The position numbers and the translations under genes were made by a program. From the NCBI GenBank assembly GCA_020832305.1, contig JAFIEV010000050.1:1-64000 (forward strand): DNA of 64,000 nt, written 5' to 3'. The stretch is from Cyclobacteriaceae bacterium. Lineage in GTDB: Bacteria > Bacteroidota > Bacteroidia > Cytophagales > Cyclobacteriaceae. The notes under the pieces were generated by a model. The model searched no databases. It was not told where the DNA came from and saw only the letters and a program-made list of their open reading frames with translations. Positions 9,327 through 17,056 of this stretch are shown here, piece by piece; the first letter of the stretch is position 1; every line of letters starts with the position of its first letter.

Positions 9327-9503
9327 TTAACCCTCATTTTTCTTGTTTTGGACTTCAACTCTAATGTCTTGAGCGAGGTTTTTCAGATCCTGCATGCCCT
9401 TGCGAACGCGCGTTCCGGCTGCCTGATTGTCCTTTTCATAGAATTTTTGAAAATCGCCTTCCAAAGACATTACTAGATCTCTTAGTTCATCAAATCTTTT
9501 CAT
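9327..9503 (-). CDS. Hc1-type histone H1-like DNA-binding protein
   Basis: A 58-residue frame runs from an ATG at 9501-9503 to a stop at 9327-9329. The protein (MKRFDELRDLVMSLEGDF..., then KDNQAAGTRVRKGMQDLKNL) matches the small histone H1-like family widespread in Bacteroidota, whose mark is the AAGTRVRKGMQ-L stretch at residues 28-40. It is predicted to be almost wholly helical, basic and lysine-rich, and to bind and compact DNA without sequence preference. It has its own strong terminator. The gene is too short for many gene finders and is easily missed. Confidence 0.85.
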   Translation of the reverse strand: MKRFDELRDLVMSLEGDFQKFYEKDNQAAGTRVRKGMQDLKNLAQDIRVEVQNKKNEG

Positions 9504-9606
9504 AATAATTTTGTTAAGGTTAGGTAAAAAAAGCTTCAGGATTTAAAGGCTCCAATATAGTTAAAATGTTTAAAAAACAATACTCAGTTTGCTTTTTTTA
9601 ATGAAA

Positions 9607-10854
9607 TTAAACCGTTTCTATTAATTGTTCTTTACTATAGAGTCCATTCTTCAGCTTATGACTAACAGCTTCGAAAGCTGCAATGGTTTCATTGACATCA
9701 TCCAAGGTATGCACCGCAGTTGGTATCAATCTAAGCATGATAACATCTTTGGGTACGACAGGATATATTACGCCCGAACAGAAAATATTGAAATTCTCTC
9801 TTAAATCAAGCATAAGATTGGCAGCTACATAGCCTGAACCATACAATAAGACAGGCGTTACAGGGGATTTGGTTACTCCTATGTTAAATCCTTTTTCTCG
9901 CAGGCTGGACTGTAGTGCATCAACTATTCTCCAGAGATTCTCTCTCAATTTGGGCTGTGTACGCAAAAGCTCAAGCCTTTTCAATGCACCAATTACCAGA
10001 GGCATGGGCAGAGATTTGGCAAAAATCTGAGAACGCACATTATATTTAAGGTATTCTACAATGCCGGCATCACCGGCAACAAATGCACCAATAGAAGCCA
10101 TCGACTTAGCAAAGGTAGAAAAATAGAGATCAACTTCATCAGTTACACCATAGTACTCTGCGGCCCCTGCACCTGTTTCACCCATCGTGCCAAATCCATG
10201 GGCGTCATCGACCAGTAAACGAAACTGATATTTTTCTTTCAGCGAAGCAATTAAATCAAGCCTTCCAAGATCTCCTGACATTCCAAAAACCCCTTCAGTG
10301 ATAACTAATATTCCCCCACCTGTTTCGGCCGTAATTTTTTCAGCTCTTTGCAACTGCTTTTCGAGATTTGCAATATCATTATGCGGAAAAACAAATCTTT
10401 TCCCCAAATGCATTCTTACTCCATCTACGATACAAGCATGTGACTCAGCATCGTAAATGATCACATCTTTTCTGTCGACCAGGGTGTCAATTATCGACAT
10501 AATACCCTGGTAACCATAATTTAGCAACAGACCCGACTCTTTACCTACAAAGGTGGCCAGTTCTTGTTCAAGCTGTATATGATATTCAGAGTTTCCAGAC
10601 ATTATCCGGGCACCCATTGGATAACCCAGACCAAATTCAGCGGCACTTTCTGCGTCTGCTTTACGCACTTCAGGATGGTTCGCCAGTCCCAGATAATTAT
10701 TAAGACTCCATGTGAGTACTTCACGTCCCTTAAACCTCATTCTGGGCTGTATAGGCCCCTCCAACTGAGGGAACATAAAATACCCCTCTTCTTTGATGTG
10801 AGCAAAATGCCCTAAGGGTGATTTGCTCGTAACTAGTTTATCAAAAATATCCAC
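9607..10854 (-). CDS. Alpha-oxoamine synthase (serine palmitoyltransferase-like)
   Basis: This 415-residue PLP enzyme belongs to the alpha-oxoamine synthase family, which condenses an amino acid with an acyl-CoA or acyl-ACP. Seen are SNNYLGLANHP-like start of the fold at about 50-60, His139 (ESHACI) that stacks on PLP, the DDAHG motif at 216-220 and the PLP lysine Lys250 (FAKSMASIGAF). In Bacteroidota close relatives start sphingolipid synthesis (serine plus palmitoyl-CoA) or sulfonolipid synthesis (cysteate plus acyl-ACP); glycine C-acetyltransferase and KAPA synthase are other members. The Phe-Pro-rich N-terminus and absence of biotin or threonine genes nearby favour the lipid roles. The gene is monocistronic. 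Confidence 0.82.
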   Translation of the reverse strand: MDIFDKLVTSKSPLGHFAHIKEEGYFMFPQLEGPIQPRMRFKGREVLTWSLNNYLGLANHPEVRKADAESAAEFGLGYPMGARIMSGNSEYHIQLEQELATFVGKESGLLLNYGYQGIMSIIDTLVDRKDVIIYDAESHACIVDGVRMHLGKRFVFPHNDIANLEKQLQRAEKITAETGGGILVITEGVFGMSGDLGRLDLIASLKEKYQFRLLVDDAHGFGTMGETGAGAAEYYGVTDEVDLYFSTFAKSMASIGAFVAGDAGIVEYLKYNVRSQIFAKSLPMPLVIGALKRLELLRTQPKLRENLWRIVDALQSSLREKGFNIGVTKSPVTPVLLYGSGYVAANLMLDLRENFNIFCSGVIYPVVPKDVIMLRLIPTAVHTLDDVNETIAAFEAVSHKLKNGLYSKEQLIETV

Positions 10855-11083
10855 GCTAACAATGGTTTTAAAATTGCCTTCTTATTGCTAAATCGCGCAA
10901 ATTTAACATATTAAATCGCAGACCGCAAAAAATGTAAGATAATATCATTTGATGCAAACATAATAAATGCCTCAATCAAATTATATATATTTGAAGCAAT
11001 TAAGGCCTTTTGCAATGAATTATTTGGCGATTTTCTATAAAAGGCTGTGTAAAGGGGCCAAAATATGCGAATTATAAAATTTG

Positions 11084-12583
11084 ATGAGCTCGAATAAAAC
11101 AGAAAAAAGAATTTTAATTGCGAATCGGGGTGAAATTGCCCTGCGCATTATGCGATCCATTCGCGATATGGGGCATTGCGTTATTGCGATTTACAGTGAT
11201 GTTGACAGAATGGCGCCTCATGTACTCTTTGCCGATGAAGCCTACTGTATAGGTGATCCTCTATCCTATCTCGATATTGACCGTTTAGTCGATATTTGCA
11301 AAACCTATAAAATCGATATGGTGCATCCGGGGTATGGGTTTTTGAGTGAAAATGCAGTTTTTGCATCAACAATAGCCCGTGAAGGCATTATTTTTATCGG
11401 CCCCAGTGCAGAAAGTATATCAATGATGGGTGATAAACTTGCTGCCAAAAGTCTTGCCCGCCGACATGATATTCCGGTAGTCCCTGGTTCAGATGGACAA
11501 ATCCTGCCTGATGAAGACCTTAAAAGTATCGTTAAAGAAATTGGCTTTCCGGTTTTGATCAAGGCAAGTGCAGGTGGCGGTGGCAAAGGCATGCGTATCG
11601 TAAAAAATGAAGATGAACTCGAGGAAGCTATACAAAGGGCTGCAAGTGAGGCCAAAGAGGCCTTTGGGGATGGCGCCGTTTTTATAGAAAAATACATTGA
11701 ATCACCAAGGCATATTGAAGTACAGGTTATTGCTGATCAATTTGGCAATGTCGCAGATCTGTTTGAAAGAGATTGTTCCATACAAAGGCGACATCAAAAG
11801 GTAATTGAAGAAGCACCATCCCCAAAAATAGATGATATCCTCCGTGTGCAACTCGGGCAGGCAGCTGTTAAAATATGTAAAGCATGCAATTATTATGGAG
11901 CAGGTACCGTTGAATTTCTCATGGATGCCAACAACCATTTCTACTTTTTGGAAATGAATACCCGGCTACAGGTTGAGCATCCCGTTACTGAATTCATAAC
12001 CGGCCTCGACCTGGTAAAAGAACAAATCCGGATCGCAATGGGAGAAAAATTATCTTTTGACCGCGCTCAAATGCACCCCAGGGGGCATTCAATAGAATTA
12101 AGAGTATGTGCTGAAAATCCAATGGAAAATTTTCTGCCCGACACAGGCCGGCTTCATATATTCAGACTGCCCGCCGGCCCGGGTGTAAGGGTTGATGAAG
12201 GTTATTCAGAAGGTATGGATGTGCCTGTGTACTATGACCCCTTGCTCGCAAAGTTGATCGTTTATGCTGAAAACAGGAAGGAAGCTATTGCCAGAATGAA
12301 AAGAGCCATCAGTGAATTCCGGATAGAAGGCGTTTCAAATACGCTGAGCTTCGGCAACTTTGTAATGAACCATCATGAATTCATTGATGGCAACTACGAT
12401 ACTTTGTTTATTGGTAAGTATTGGAACCAACAGGCTGATTCAAATACATCTATATCTGTTGAAGAAAGCCTTATTGCTGCCGCAGTTGCCGCTCAATGGC
12501 AGGCGTTTAAGACCTCGAGCAATACAGTTGAACCCCGGCCTAGAGAATTATCGCTCTGGAAAAAAAGGGCCGCCAACCGATAA
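11084..12583 (+). CDS. accC: Biotin carboxylase (acyl-CoA carboxylase subunit)
   Basis: The 499-residue protein is a complete biotin carboxylase: N-terminal domain KRILIANRGEIALRI, ATP-grasp glycine loop GGGGKGMRIV at about 165-174, the RDCSIQRRHQKVIEEAPSP stretch, and the catalytic EMNTRLQVEHPVTE near residue 295. It carboxylates the biotin carried by a partner protein, feeding malonyl-CoA or methylmalonyl-CoA synthesis. It is about 50 residues longer than E. coli AccC, with a C-terminal tail. No biotin carrier or carboxyltransferase gene is adjacent, so it may serve either acetyl-CoA or propionyl-CoA carboxylase. TTG at 11081 precedes the ATG used here. The next gene follows after 17 bases. 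Confidence 0.87.
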   Translation: MSSNKTEKRILIANRGEIALRIMRSIRDMGHCVIAIYSDVDRMAPHVLFADEAYCIGDPLSYLDIDRLVDICKTYKIDMVHPGYGFLSENAVFASTIAREGIIFIGPSAESISMMGDKLAAKSLARRHDIPVVPGSDGQILPDEDLKSIVKEIGFPVLIKASAGGGGKGMRIVKNEDELEEAIQRAASEAKEAFGDGAVFIEKYIESPRHIEVQVIADQFGNVADLFERDCSIQRRHQKVIEEAPSPKIDDILRVQLGQAAVKICKACNYYGAGTVEFLMDANNHFYFLEMNTRLQVEHPVTEFITGLDLVKEQIRIAMGEKLSFDRAQMHPRGHSIELRVCAENPMENFLPDTGRLHIFRLPAGPGVRVDEGYSEGMDVPVYYDPLLAKLIVYAENRKEAIARMKRAISEFRIEGVSNTLSFGNFVMNHHEFIDGNYDTLFIGKYWNQQADSNTSISVEESLIAAAVAAQWQAFKTSSNTVEPRPRELSLWKKRAANR

Positions 12584-12600
12584 AAACAATCTATAGAGCC

Positions 12601-13323
12601 ATGAAGAAAAAATTTATATTCCCGGTTGTCTTTCTTTTACTACTCAGTGCAGGTAATATTTGCCCTGTAAAATCCACCGCCAAATCTCCTCCGCGAAACC
12701 TTTATCCTATACTTCACAGTTATGCACGTGAACTATACACACAATATGATGAAATCGAACCTGCTCGCAAGGCAGAACTAACAGCACTTGCTTTACAATT
12801 AAAAAGCATGCAGGAGCGAAATTTACCCATCAGGATGGTGTTTTACGATTATAATCAAAATGTACTATCGCAAATGGCCCAAGCCCTGACCAGAGCTGCC
12901 GCCTGGTATTACCATGTTGATCAGATACAGGTTTTTAGCGCAGGTGTGGAACCTTTAGAAATACCTATAGAAACGATTCATGCCCTGGAAAACATCGGCT
13001 TCATCGTTTACAAGTCAGAAATTGACAACCATAATGTATACCAAATAAAATACTCATACAACCTGCCTCCGGTATTGCTTTTTGCAAAAAAACATGATTA
13101 CAGGGATTTACCCGGAAACCAGTTTATACCAATTTTATTAGAAGAACAGGCGAAAAGCATTTTTGCCGAGAGAGGCTTGCCTTCAGTTGCAAAAATTATT
13201 CCTTATACTAATCCCGGAGGTTATGCAGGCATGGAAAATGCAAAACAAACTTTTGATGCTACGATAAAGAATATGGCTACAGAAATTTTCTATATTTTCT
13301 GGCATCTTAAGAAAACTCCCTAG
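12601..13323 (+). CDS. Secreted LMW-phosphatase/ArsC-like protein lacking catalytic Cys
   Basis: A signal peptide (residues 1-25) precedes a 215-residue domain. The stretch at 79-93 and SAGVEPLEIPIETIHALENIGF at 113-134 align by eye with low-molecular-weight tyrosine phosphatases and ArsC (their VCTGNSCRSQMAEA and SAGTEP motifs). In this protein the catalytic Cys position is Asp83 and the Arg position is Leu89, while SQMAQAL beside them is kept. The C-terminal part (AKQTFDATIKNMATEIFYIF) matches the end helix of the same Bacteroidota family. It should be periplasmic and catalytically dead, perhaps a binding protein. It lies 17 bases after accC and ends convergently with the HNH gene, overlapping by four bases. 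Confidence 0.65.
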   Translation: MKKKFIFPVVFLLLLSAGNICPVKSTAKSPPRNLYPILHSYARELYTQYDEIEPARKAELTALALQLKSMQERNLPIRMVFYDYNQNVLSQMAQALTRAAAWYYHVDQIQVFSAGVEPLEIPIETIHALENIGFIVYKSEIDNHNVYQIKYSYNLPPVLLFAKKHDYRDLPGNQFIPILLEEQAKSIFAERGLPSVAKIIPYTNPGGYAGMENAKQTFDATIKNMATEIFYIFWHLKKTP

Positions 13324-13850
13324 CCTGCCCTGAGTCCGGTATAATCTGCCCCATTGAGAAAAGGCATCCAATCGTGATAATCATATCCTGCAAAACTCTT
13401 AAGAAACATAATATAAGAAGGTTTAAACGGCGCATACGGCAGGCTAAGACCCGCTTCTTCAGGCGTGTAATCGCCTTTTGACGCATTACATCTTTTACAG
13501 GCTGTTACCAGGTTAGTCCATGATGTCTTACCTCCCCGGGCTTTGGGCACCACATGGTCAAGGGTGAGATCTTTTTTTGATCCGCAGTATACACATGTAT
13601 AGAGATCACGTTTAAAAATATTATCACGGGTAAGCATTACCCCTTTGTAGGGAATAGACACATAACTTTTTAACTTGATCACCGAAGGCATGGGATATGA
13701 ATGATTAACTGTGCGCAGTCGGGTTTTTTGGTTCTCTCGTATTATTTCTGCTTTTTCAAGATACACCAATAAAAAAGCCCTTTGTACAGAACAAACCGTG
13801 ATTGGATTATAATCCAGATTTAATACCAGCACTTTACTGCTCAATCTCAT
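13320..13850 (-). CDS. HNH endonuclease family protein
   Basis: This 176-residue protein has an HNH nuclease domain at about 80-127: a zinc-binding pair Cys86 and Cys89, Asp98-His99 (LDHVVPKARGG), Asn113 and a second pair Cys118 and Cys121 followed by NASKGD. The N-terminal part (KVLVLNLDYNPITVCSVQRA) is typical of the stand-alone chromosomal HNH proteins found across Bacteroidota and other bacteria. Their cellular role is not known; a mobile-intron or restriction role is not indicated here. The start overlaps the stop of the NlpC/P60 gene as ATGA, suggesting joint translation. Confidence 0.82.
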   Translation of the reverse strand: MRLSSKVLVLNLDYNPITVCSVQRAFLLVYLEKAEIIRENQKTRLRTVNHSYPMPSVIKLKSYVSIPYKGVMLTRDNIFKRDLYTCVYCGSKKDLTLDHVVPKARGGKTSWTNLVTACKRCNASKGDYTPEEAGLSLPYAPFKPSYIMFLKSFAGYDYHDWMPFLNGADYTGLRAG

Positions 13851-14635
13851 AGAAACCTCCGTATGCCTCTCAATGTATGCGTATATTTTTGTAACTCATT
13901 ATTAAAAATGCCTTTTTCATCCAAATGATCTTCCCTTACACTACCTGATGCATGAATAATCTTTGCGCCTTCAGTAATGATACCAACATGGGTTATTTTA
14001 CCATCCTCGCCACCAAAAAAAGCCAGATCTCCTTGTTTACTGCTTTCGGTATTTTCAACAGCTGTTCCTTGCAGAAATTGTTCCTTAGCATCTCTTTTCA
14101 ATTTATAACCACAAATTTTAAAGACCTGTTGGGTAAAACCAGAACAATCTATTCCAAATGGACTTTTTCCACCCCATAAATAGGGAGCATTATGGTATTT
14201 ACGGGCAATGGCGTGTAAAAATTCATAATCGCCTTTCAAAGCTGTGCTCCTGGACTCGCCATTAAATGCCAATTGCTCAGAAATATCAAACATTTCCATA
14301 CTTGAAACTGGCAATATACTACCAATGACAATATTTATCAGTTTTTTTTTATATAAAATACTGGAAACAAGGTCCATACAAACTTTAAAATCCACTGTAT
14401 TCAGGTGTTGAAAATGATCCTGATTTATTTCAGTATGTTGACGTACATCCAGCCAACCGCAATAATTATCATATTCAATTTCAATCAAAACCCAATTTCC
14501 ATCTCCGGTATGGTCAAGTACTTTATAATGGTCACCAAAAAGAAGTTGCGTTACCTGTGCCGAGACATGTTTAGCCTCTGCCCTAATCGGTACTACCGAC
14601 TGCCTGCATATTCCATATTCAAATTTATGCAACAT
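13847..14635 (-). CDS. NlpC/P60 peptidoglycan hydrolase with SH3 domains
   Basis: The 262-residue protein has SH3-like modules at about 1-125 (VVPIRAEAKHVSAQVTQLLFG, WVLIEIEYDNYCGWLD) and a C-terminal NlpC/P60 cysteine peptidase domain from about 140. The catalytic Cys164 sits in GIDCSGFTQQVF, His216 in GKITHVGI and the third polar residue at about His228. It should cut between D-gamma-glutamyl and meso-diaminopimelate residues of stem peptides. No signal peptide is evident, which suggests a role in muropeptide recycling in the cytoplasm, as for known YkfC-like enzymes. It lies between the smpB and HNH genes on the same strand. Confidence 0.83.
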   Translation of the reverse strand: MLHKFEYGICRQSVVPIRAEAKHVSAQVTQLLFGDHYKVLDHTGDGNWVLIEIEYDNYCGWLDVRQHTEINQDHFQHLNTVDFKVCMDLVSSILYKKKLINIVIGSILPVSSMEMFDISEQLAFNGESRSTALKGDYEFLHAIARKYHNAPYLWGGKSPFGIDCSGFTQQVFKICGYKLKRDAKEQFLQGTAVENTESSKQGDLAFFGGEDGKITHVGIITEGAKIIHASGSVREDHLDEKGIFNNELQKYTHTLRGIRRFL

Positions 14636-14648
14636 TTTAAAACAGGAT

Positions 14649-15104
14649 TTAGATTTTTATACGTGCCATTTCCCTTTTAATATCCTTTTGCTTGATGTCT
14701 TCACGTTTGTCATATAATTTTTTACCCTTTGCCAATGCAATCTCTATTTTGATCAATCCTCTGTCATTGATAAAGAGTCTAACCGGAATTATAGTTAAAC
14801 CTTTTTCCTGGCTTTTTGCCATGAGCTTTTTTAGTTCCTGACGATTGAGTAAGAGCTTTCTCTCCCGGGTAGCCTCATGGTTGTAGTGAGCCGCCAGCTT
14901 ATACGGAGATATATGCATTTCACGAATATACAACTCATCCTTTTTAAAAGTGCAATAGGCATGTTGAAGGTTTACTTTGGATTCACGCACAGATTTAACC
15001 TCGGTACCTGTAAGCACAATACCTGCTGTAAATTTGTCAATAAACTGATATTCAAAACTGGCTTTACGGTTTTTTATATTAACTGTCTTTTGAAACTCGC
15101 TCAT
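14649..15104 (-). CDS. smpB: SsrA-binding protein SmpB
   Basis: SmpB binds tmRNA and brings it to stalled ribosomes for trans-translation. The protein shows the family's markers: IKNRKASFEYQFIDKFTAGIVLTGTEVKS near the start, HISPYK in the middle, and the basic tail KGKKLYDKREDIKQKDIKREMARI that enters the mRNA channel. I use the Met at 15104 (MSEFQK), giving 151 residues; an upstream Met at 15134 would add ten residues not expected in the family. The NlpC/P60 gene follows after 13 bases. No tmRNA gene was seen in this window. Confidence 0.93.
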   Translation of the reverse strand: MSEFQKTVNIKNRKASFEYQFIDKFTAGIVLTGTEVKSVRESKVNLQHAYCTFKKDELYIREMHISPYKLAAHYNHEATRERKLLLNRQELKKLMAKSQEKGLTIIPVRLFINDRGLIKIEIALAKGKKLYDKREDIKQKDIKREMARIKI

Positions 15105-15197
15105 AGAAGTTTTCTTATATTGGATTTTTGTCACAAAATAAACAAAAATAAAGCCAGAAGGTAAAATGCCGAACAGAAAAAGAATCTTGTCTTAATA

Positions 15198-15578
15198 TCA
15201 GGTATTATTTTTCTTTTTGGTATAAGGACAATGCCGACAGCCACTACCACAACAATATCCCCGCTTGAGATGATACCATGAAGTAAATACAAAAAACCTG
15301 CCTTCCTGATAATAGTCAATACCTTCTACAAGCTGACCAGTATTGGATGCAAAATCATTGGCATGATTTTTAATTTTTCCTTCAAAATATTTAAATTCAT
15401 ACTCAGTAATGGCATATTTCACTTTATCATGAAGGCATAACTGGCAATAGCTTTGTATATTTTGCTGTTTTAGTAAGGGCAATAGTTTCAGCCAGTAATC
15501 AGACAGACCTTGACGGACCTCAACCTTTACCGGTTTTTCTTTACACACCTCACATGATACATCTTCTTTCTCCCCCAT
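15198..15578 (-). CDS. DUF5522 cysteine-rich protein
   Basis: The 126-residue protein ends in the DUF5522 signature: an FVFTSWYHLKRGYCCGSGCR run followed by HCPY, with four Cys likely to bind metal. The N-terminal half has two further pairs, CEVC at about 9-12 and CQLC near 45-48, which may form a separate zinc site. It is probably a small cytoplasmic metal-binding protein; no function is established for the family. The gene lies upstream of smpB on the same strand with a 63-base gap to its preferred neighbour end. Confidence 0.72.
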   Translation of the reverse strand: MGEKEDVSCEVCKEKPVKVEVRQGLSDYWLKLLPLLKQQNIQSYCQLCLHDKVKYAITEYEFKYFEGKIKNHANDFASNTGQLVEGIDYYQEGRFFVFTSWYHLKRGYCCGSGCRHCPYTKKKNNT

Positions 15579-15651
15579 AATTAATGCTAAATTACTGATG
15601 GAATTTACTGCTGAAGAAGTAGTTGTAAAATTTCATTAAATTTAAAAACAC

Positions 15652-15677
15652 TTGTCAGCAGAAAAATTTTACTTTTG
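15652..15677 (+). promoter_or_regulatory. Promoter of the glycan aminotransferase gene
   Basis: TTG at 15652-15654 and a full TAnnTTTG match (TACTTTTG) at 15670-15677, with a short 15-base spacer. The likely start of transcription leaves a leader of about 60 bases before the ATG at 15746. Confidence 0.45.
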
Positions 15678-15745
15678 CTTTGTAATCAAAAGTTGCATCA
15701 TATTGTTTTGAAGATTAAGACAATTAATCTGATCGCATTACAAAC

Positions 15746-16906
15746 ATGAGAGGAAAACCGGAGGAGGATAATTTTTCAGAACCCATAGCCACCCCAGATA
15801 AAATAGCACTAACCCTGCCTTTTTTATCAGGAGTTGAGCAGGAATACATTTATAAAGCCTTGTTATCAGGCAAATTGGCTACCAGTGGTGACTTTATTGA
15901 GCATTTTGACCAAAAACTAGCCGAAGTGACTCAAACTAAATTTGGATTGGCGGTCAATTCAGGTACAGCAGCTATACATCTTGCCTTACTTGCTTCGGGA
16001 GTAAAACCAGGTGAAGTGGTCTTTTGCCAAACCCTTACCTATTGTGCCACAGCCTACCCCATTCGATATGTAGGCGCAGAACCCTTTTTTATTGACAGTG
16101 AATTCCAAACCTGGAATATGGATCCTGATTTACTCGAAGAGGCAATAGTAAATATGTCGAAAAAAGGCAGAAAGATGGGCGCCATTTTATATGTACATAT
16201 TTATGGAATGCCGGCTCAATATCATCGCATTGCTGAAATTGCCAAAAAATATGAACTTCCGCTTATTGAAGATGCTGCAGAAGCCTTTGGCTCAAGCTAT
16301 ATGAATAAACCCGCAGGTTCACTCGGAGACTTTGGGGTTTTCTCTTTTAACGGCAACAAAATCATCACCACAGGAGGTGGAGGCGCTTTATTTTGCAACA
16401 AAATCATTTATTATGAAAGGGCAAAAATGCTATCGCTTCAGGGTAAAGATTCAAAACAACATTTCAATTTTGAAGAAATAGCTTTTAATTACCGAATGAA
16501 TAACATTGCTGCAGCGTTGGGATTAGCCCAGCTTATTAACATATCAGAAAGGCTTGAACATTATCAAAATCTTTTTGAATCTTATAAAATTTCTCTTGGT
16601 CATCACAGTGAAATCGCTTTTCACGAAGCGCCATCGGGACATAATTCCAATCGTTGGCTGAATGCCATATTACTGCCAGATGAAATAGTAAAGAAACAAT
16701 TAATCAGGCACTTATATAAAAAAAATATAGAAGTTAGAGAACTGATGCGTCCGTTACACACAATGCCAGTATTCAGGGATTACAATGTACTTAATCATGG
16801 CGTTTCAGAGGATCTTTATCTAAGAGGTATTTGTTTACCGGGGGGGATGCATATACGCCAGGATGAAATTACTTCGATTTCGACAGCATTTAAAGAATTT
16901 TTTTAA
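15746..16906 (+). CDS. DegT/DnrJ/EryC1/StrS sugar aminotransferase
   Basis: This 386-residue PLP aminotransferase belongs to the sugar aminotransferase family that converts a nucleotide keto-sugar to an amino-sugar. The PLP-binding Lys205 is in FSFNGNKIITTGGGG, and the Asp at 176 (LIEDAAEAFG) contacts the cofactor; NSGTAAIHLAL at 71-81 binds phosphate. It resembles PglE-type enzymes that act on UDP-4-keto-6-deoxy-GlcNAc. That fits the next gene, a membrane 4,6-dehydratase that would make this substrate. An acetyltransferase (PglD-like) that would complete bacillosamine synthesis is not found here. Confidence 0.85.
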   Translation: MRGKPEEDNFSEPIATPDKIALTLPFLSGVEQEYIYKALLSGKLATSGDFIEHFDQKLAEVTQTKFGLAVNSGTAAIHLALLASGVKPGEVVFCQTLTYCATAYPIRYVGAEPFFIDSEFQTWNMDPDLLEEAIVNMSKKGRKMGAILYVHIYGMPAQYHRIAEIAKKYELPLIEDAAEAFGSSYMNKPAGSLGDFGVFSFNGNKIITTGGGGALFCNKIIYYERAKMLSLQGKDSKQHFNFEEIAFNYRMNNIAAALGLAQLINISERLEHYQNLFESYKISLGHHSEIAFHEAPSGHNSNRWLNAILLPDEIVKKQLIRHLYKKNIEVRELMRPLHTMPVFRDYNVLNHGVSEDLYLRGICLPGGMHIRQDEITSISTAFKEFF

Positions 16907-16999
16907 CTTTTCAATATTTAAGACCTTCAACTTTTAGAATTTCAATCAGTTCATGAAGCACAGCCAAGATTTATAACAATTAAAGAAAAAAATTACACT

Positions 17000-17026
17000 A
17001 ATTAAATTTCTGTCAGAAATTTAATT
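17000..17026. promoter_or_regulatory. Perfect 27-bp palindrome upstream of the dehydratase gene
   Basis: Thirteen-base arms AATTAAATTTCTG (17000-17012) and its exact complement (17014-17026) flank a single central T. The site ends three bases before a TAnnTTTG-type -7 box and covers the -33 region of that promoter, which suits a dimeric repressor site. As RNA it could also form a hairpin and weakly terminate the upstream gene. Confidence 0.6.
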
Positions 17027-17029
17027 TCA

Positions 17030-17037
17030 TATTTTTG
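17030..17037 (+). promoter_or_regulatory. -7 element of the dehydratase gene
   Basis: TATTTTTG at 17030-17037 fully matches TAnnTTTG. It stands 19 bases before the ATG at 17057 and directly downstream of the 27-base palindrome. Confidence 0.5.
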
Positions 17038-17056
17038 TTTGTCCAAATAACTGTTC

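Noticed and set aside
13320-13850. HNH gene as part of a restriction or anti-phage system
   Set aside because: No methylase, helicase or defence partner is adjacent; stand-alone HNH proteins like this are ordinary chromosomal genes.
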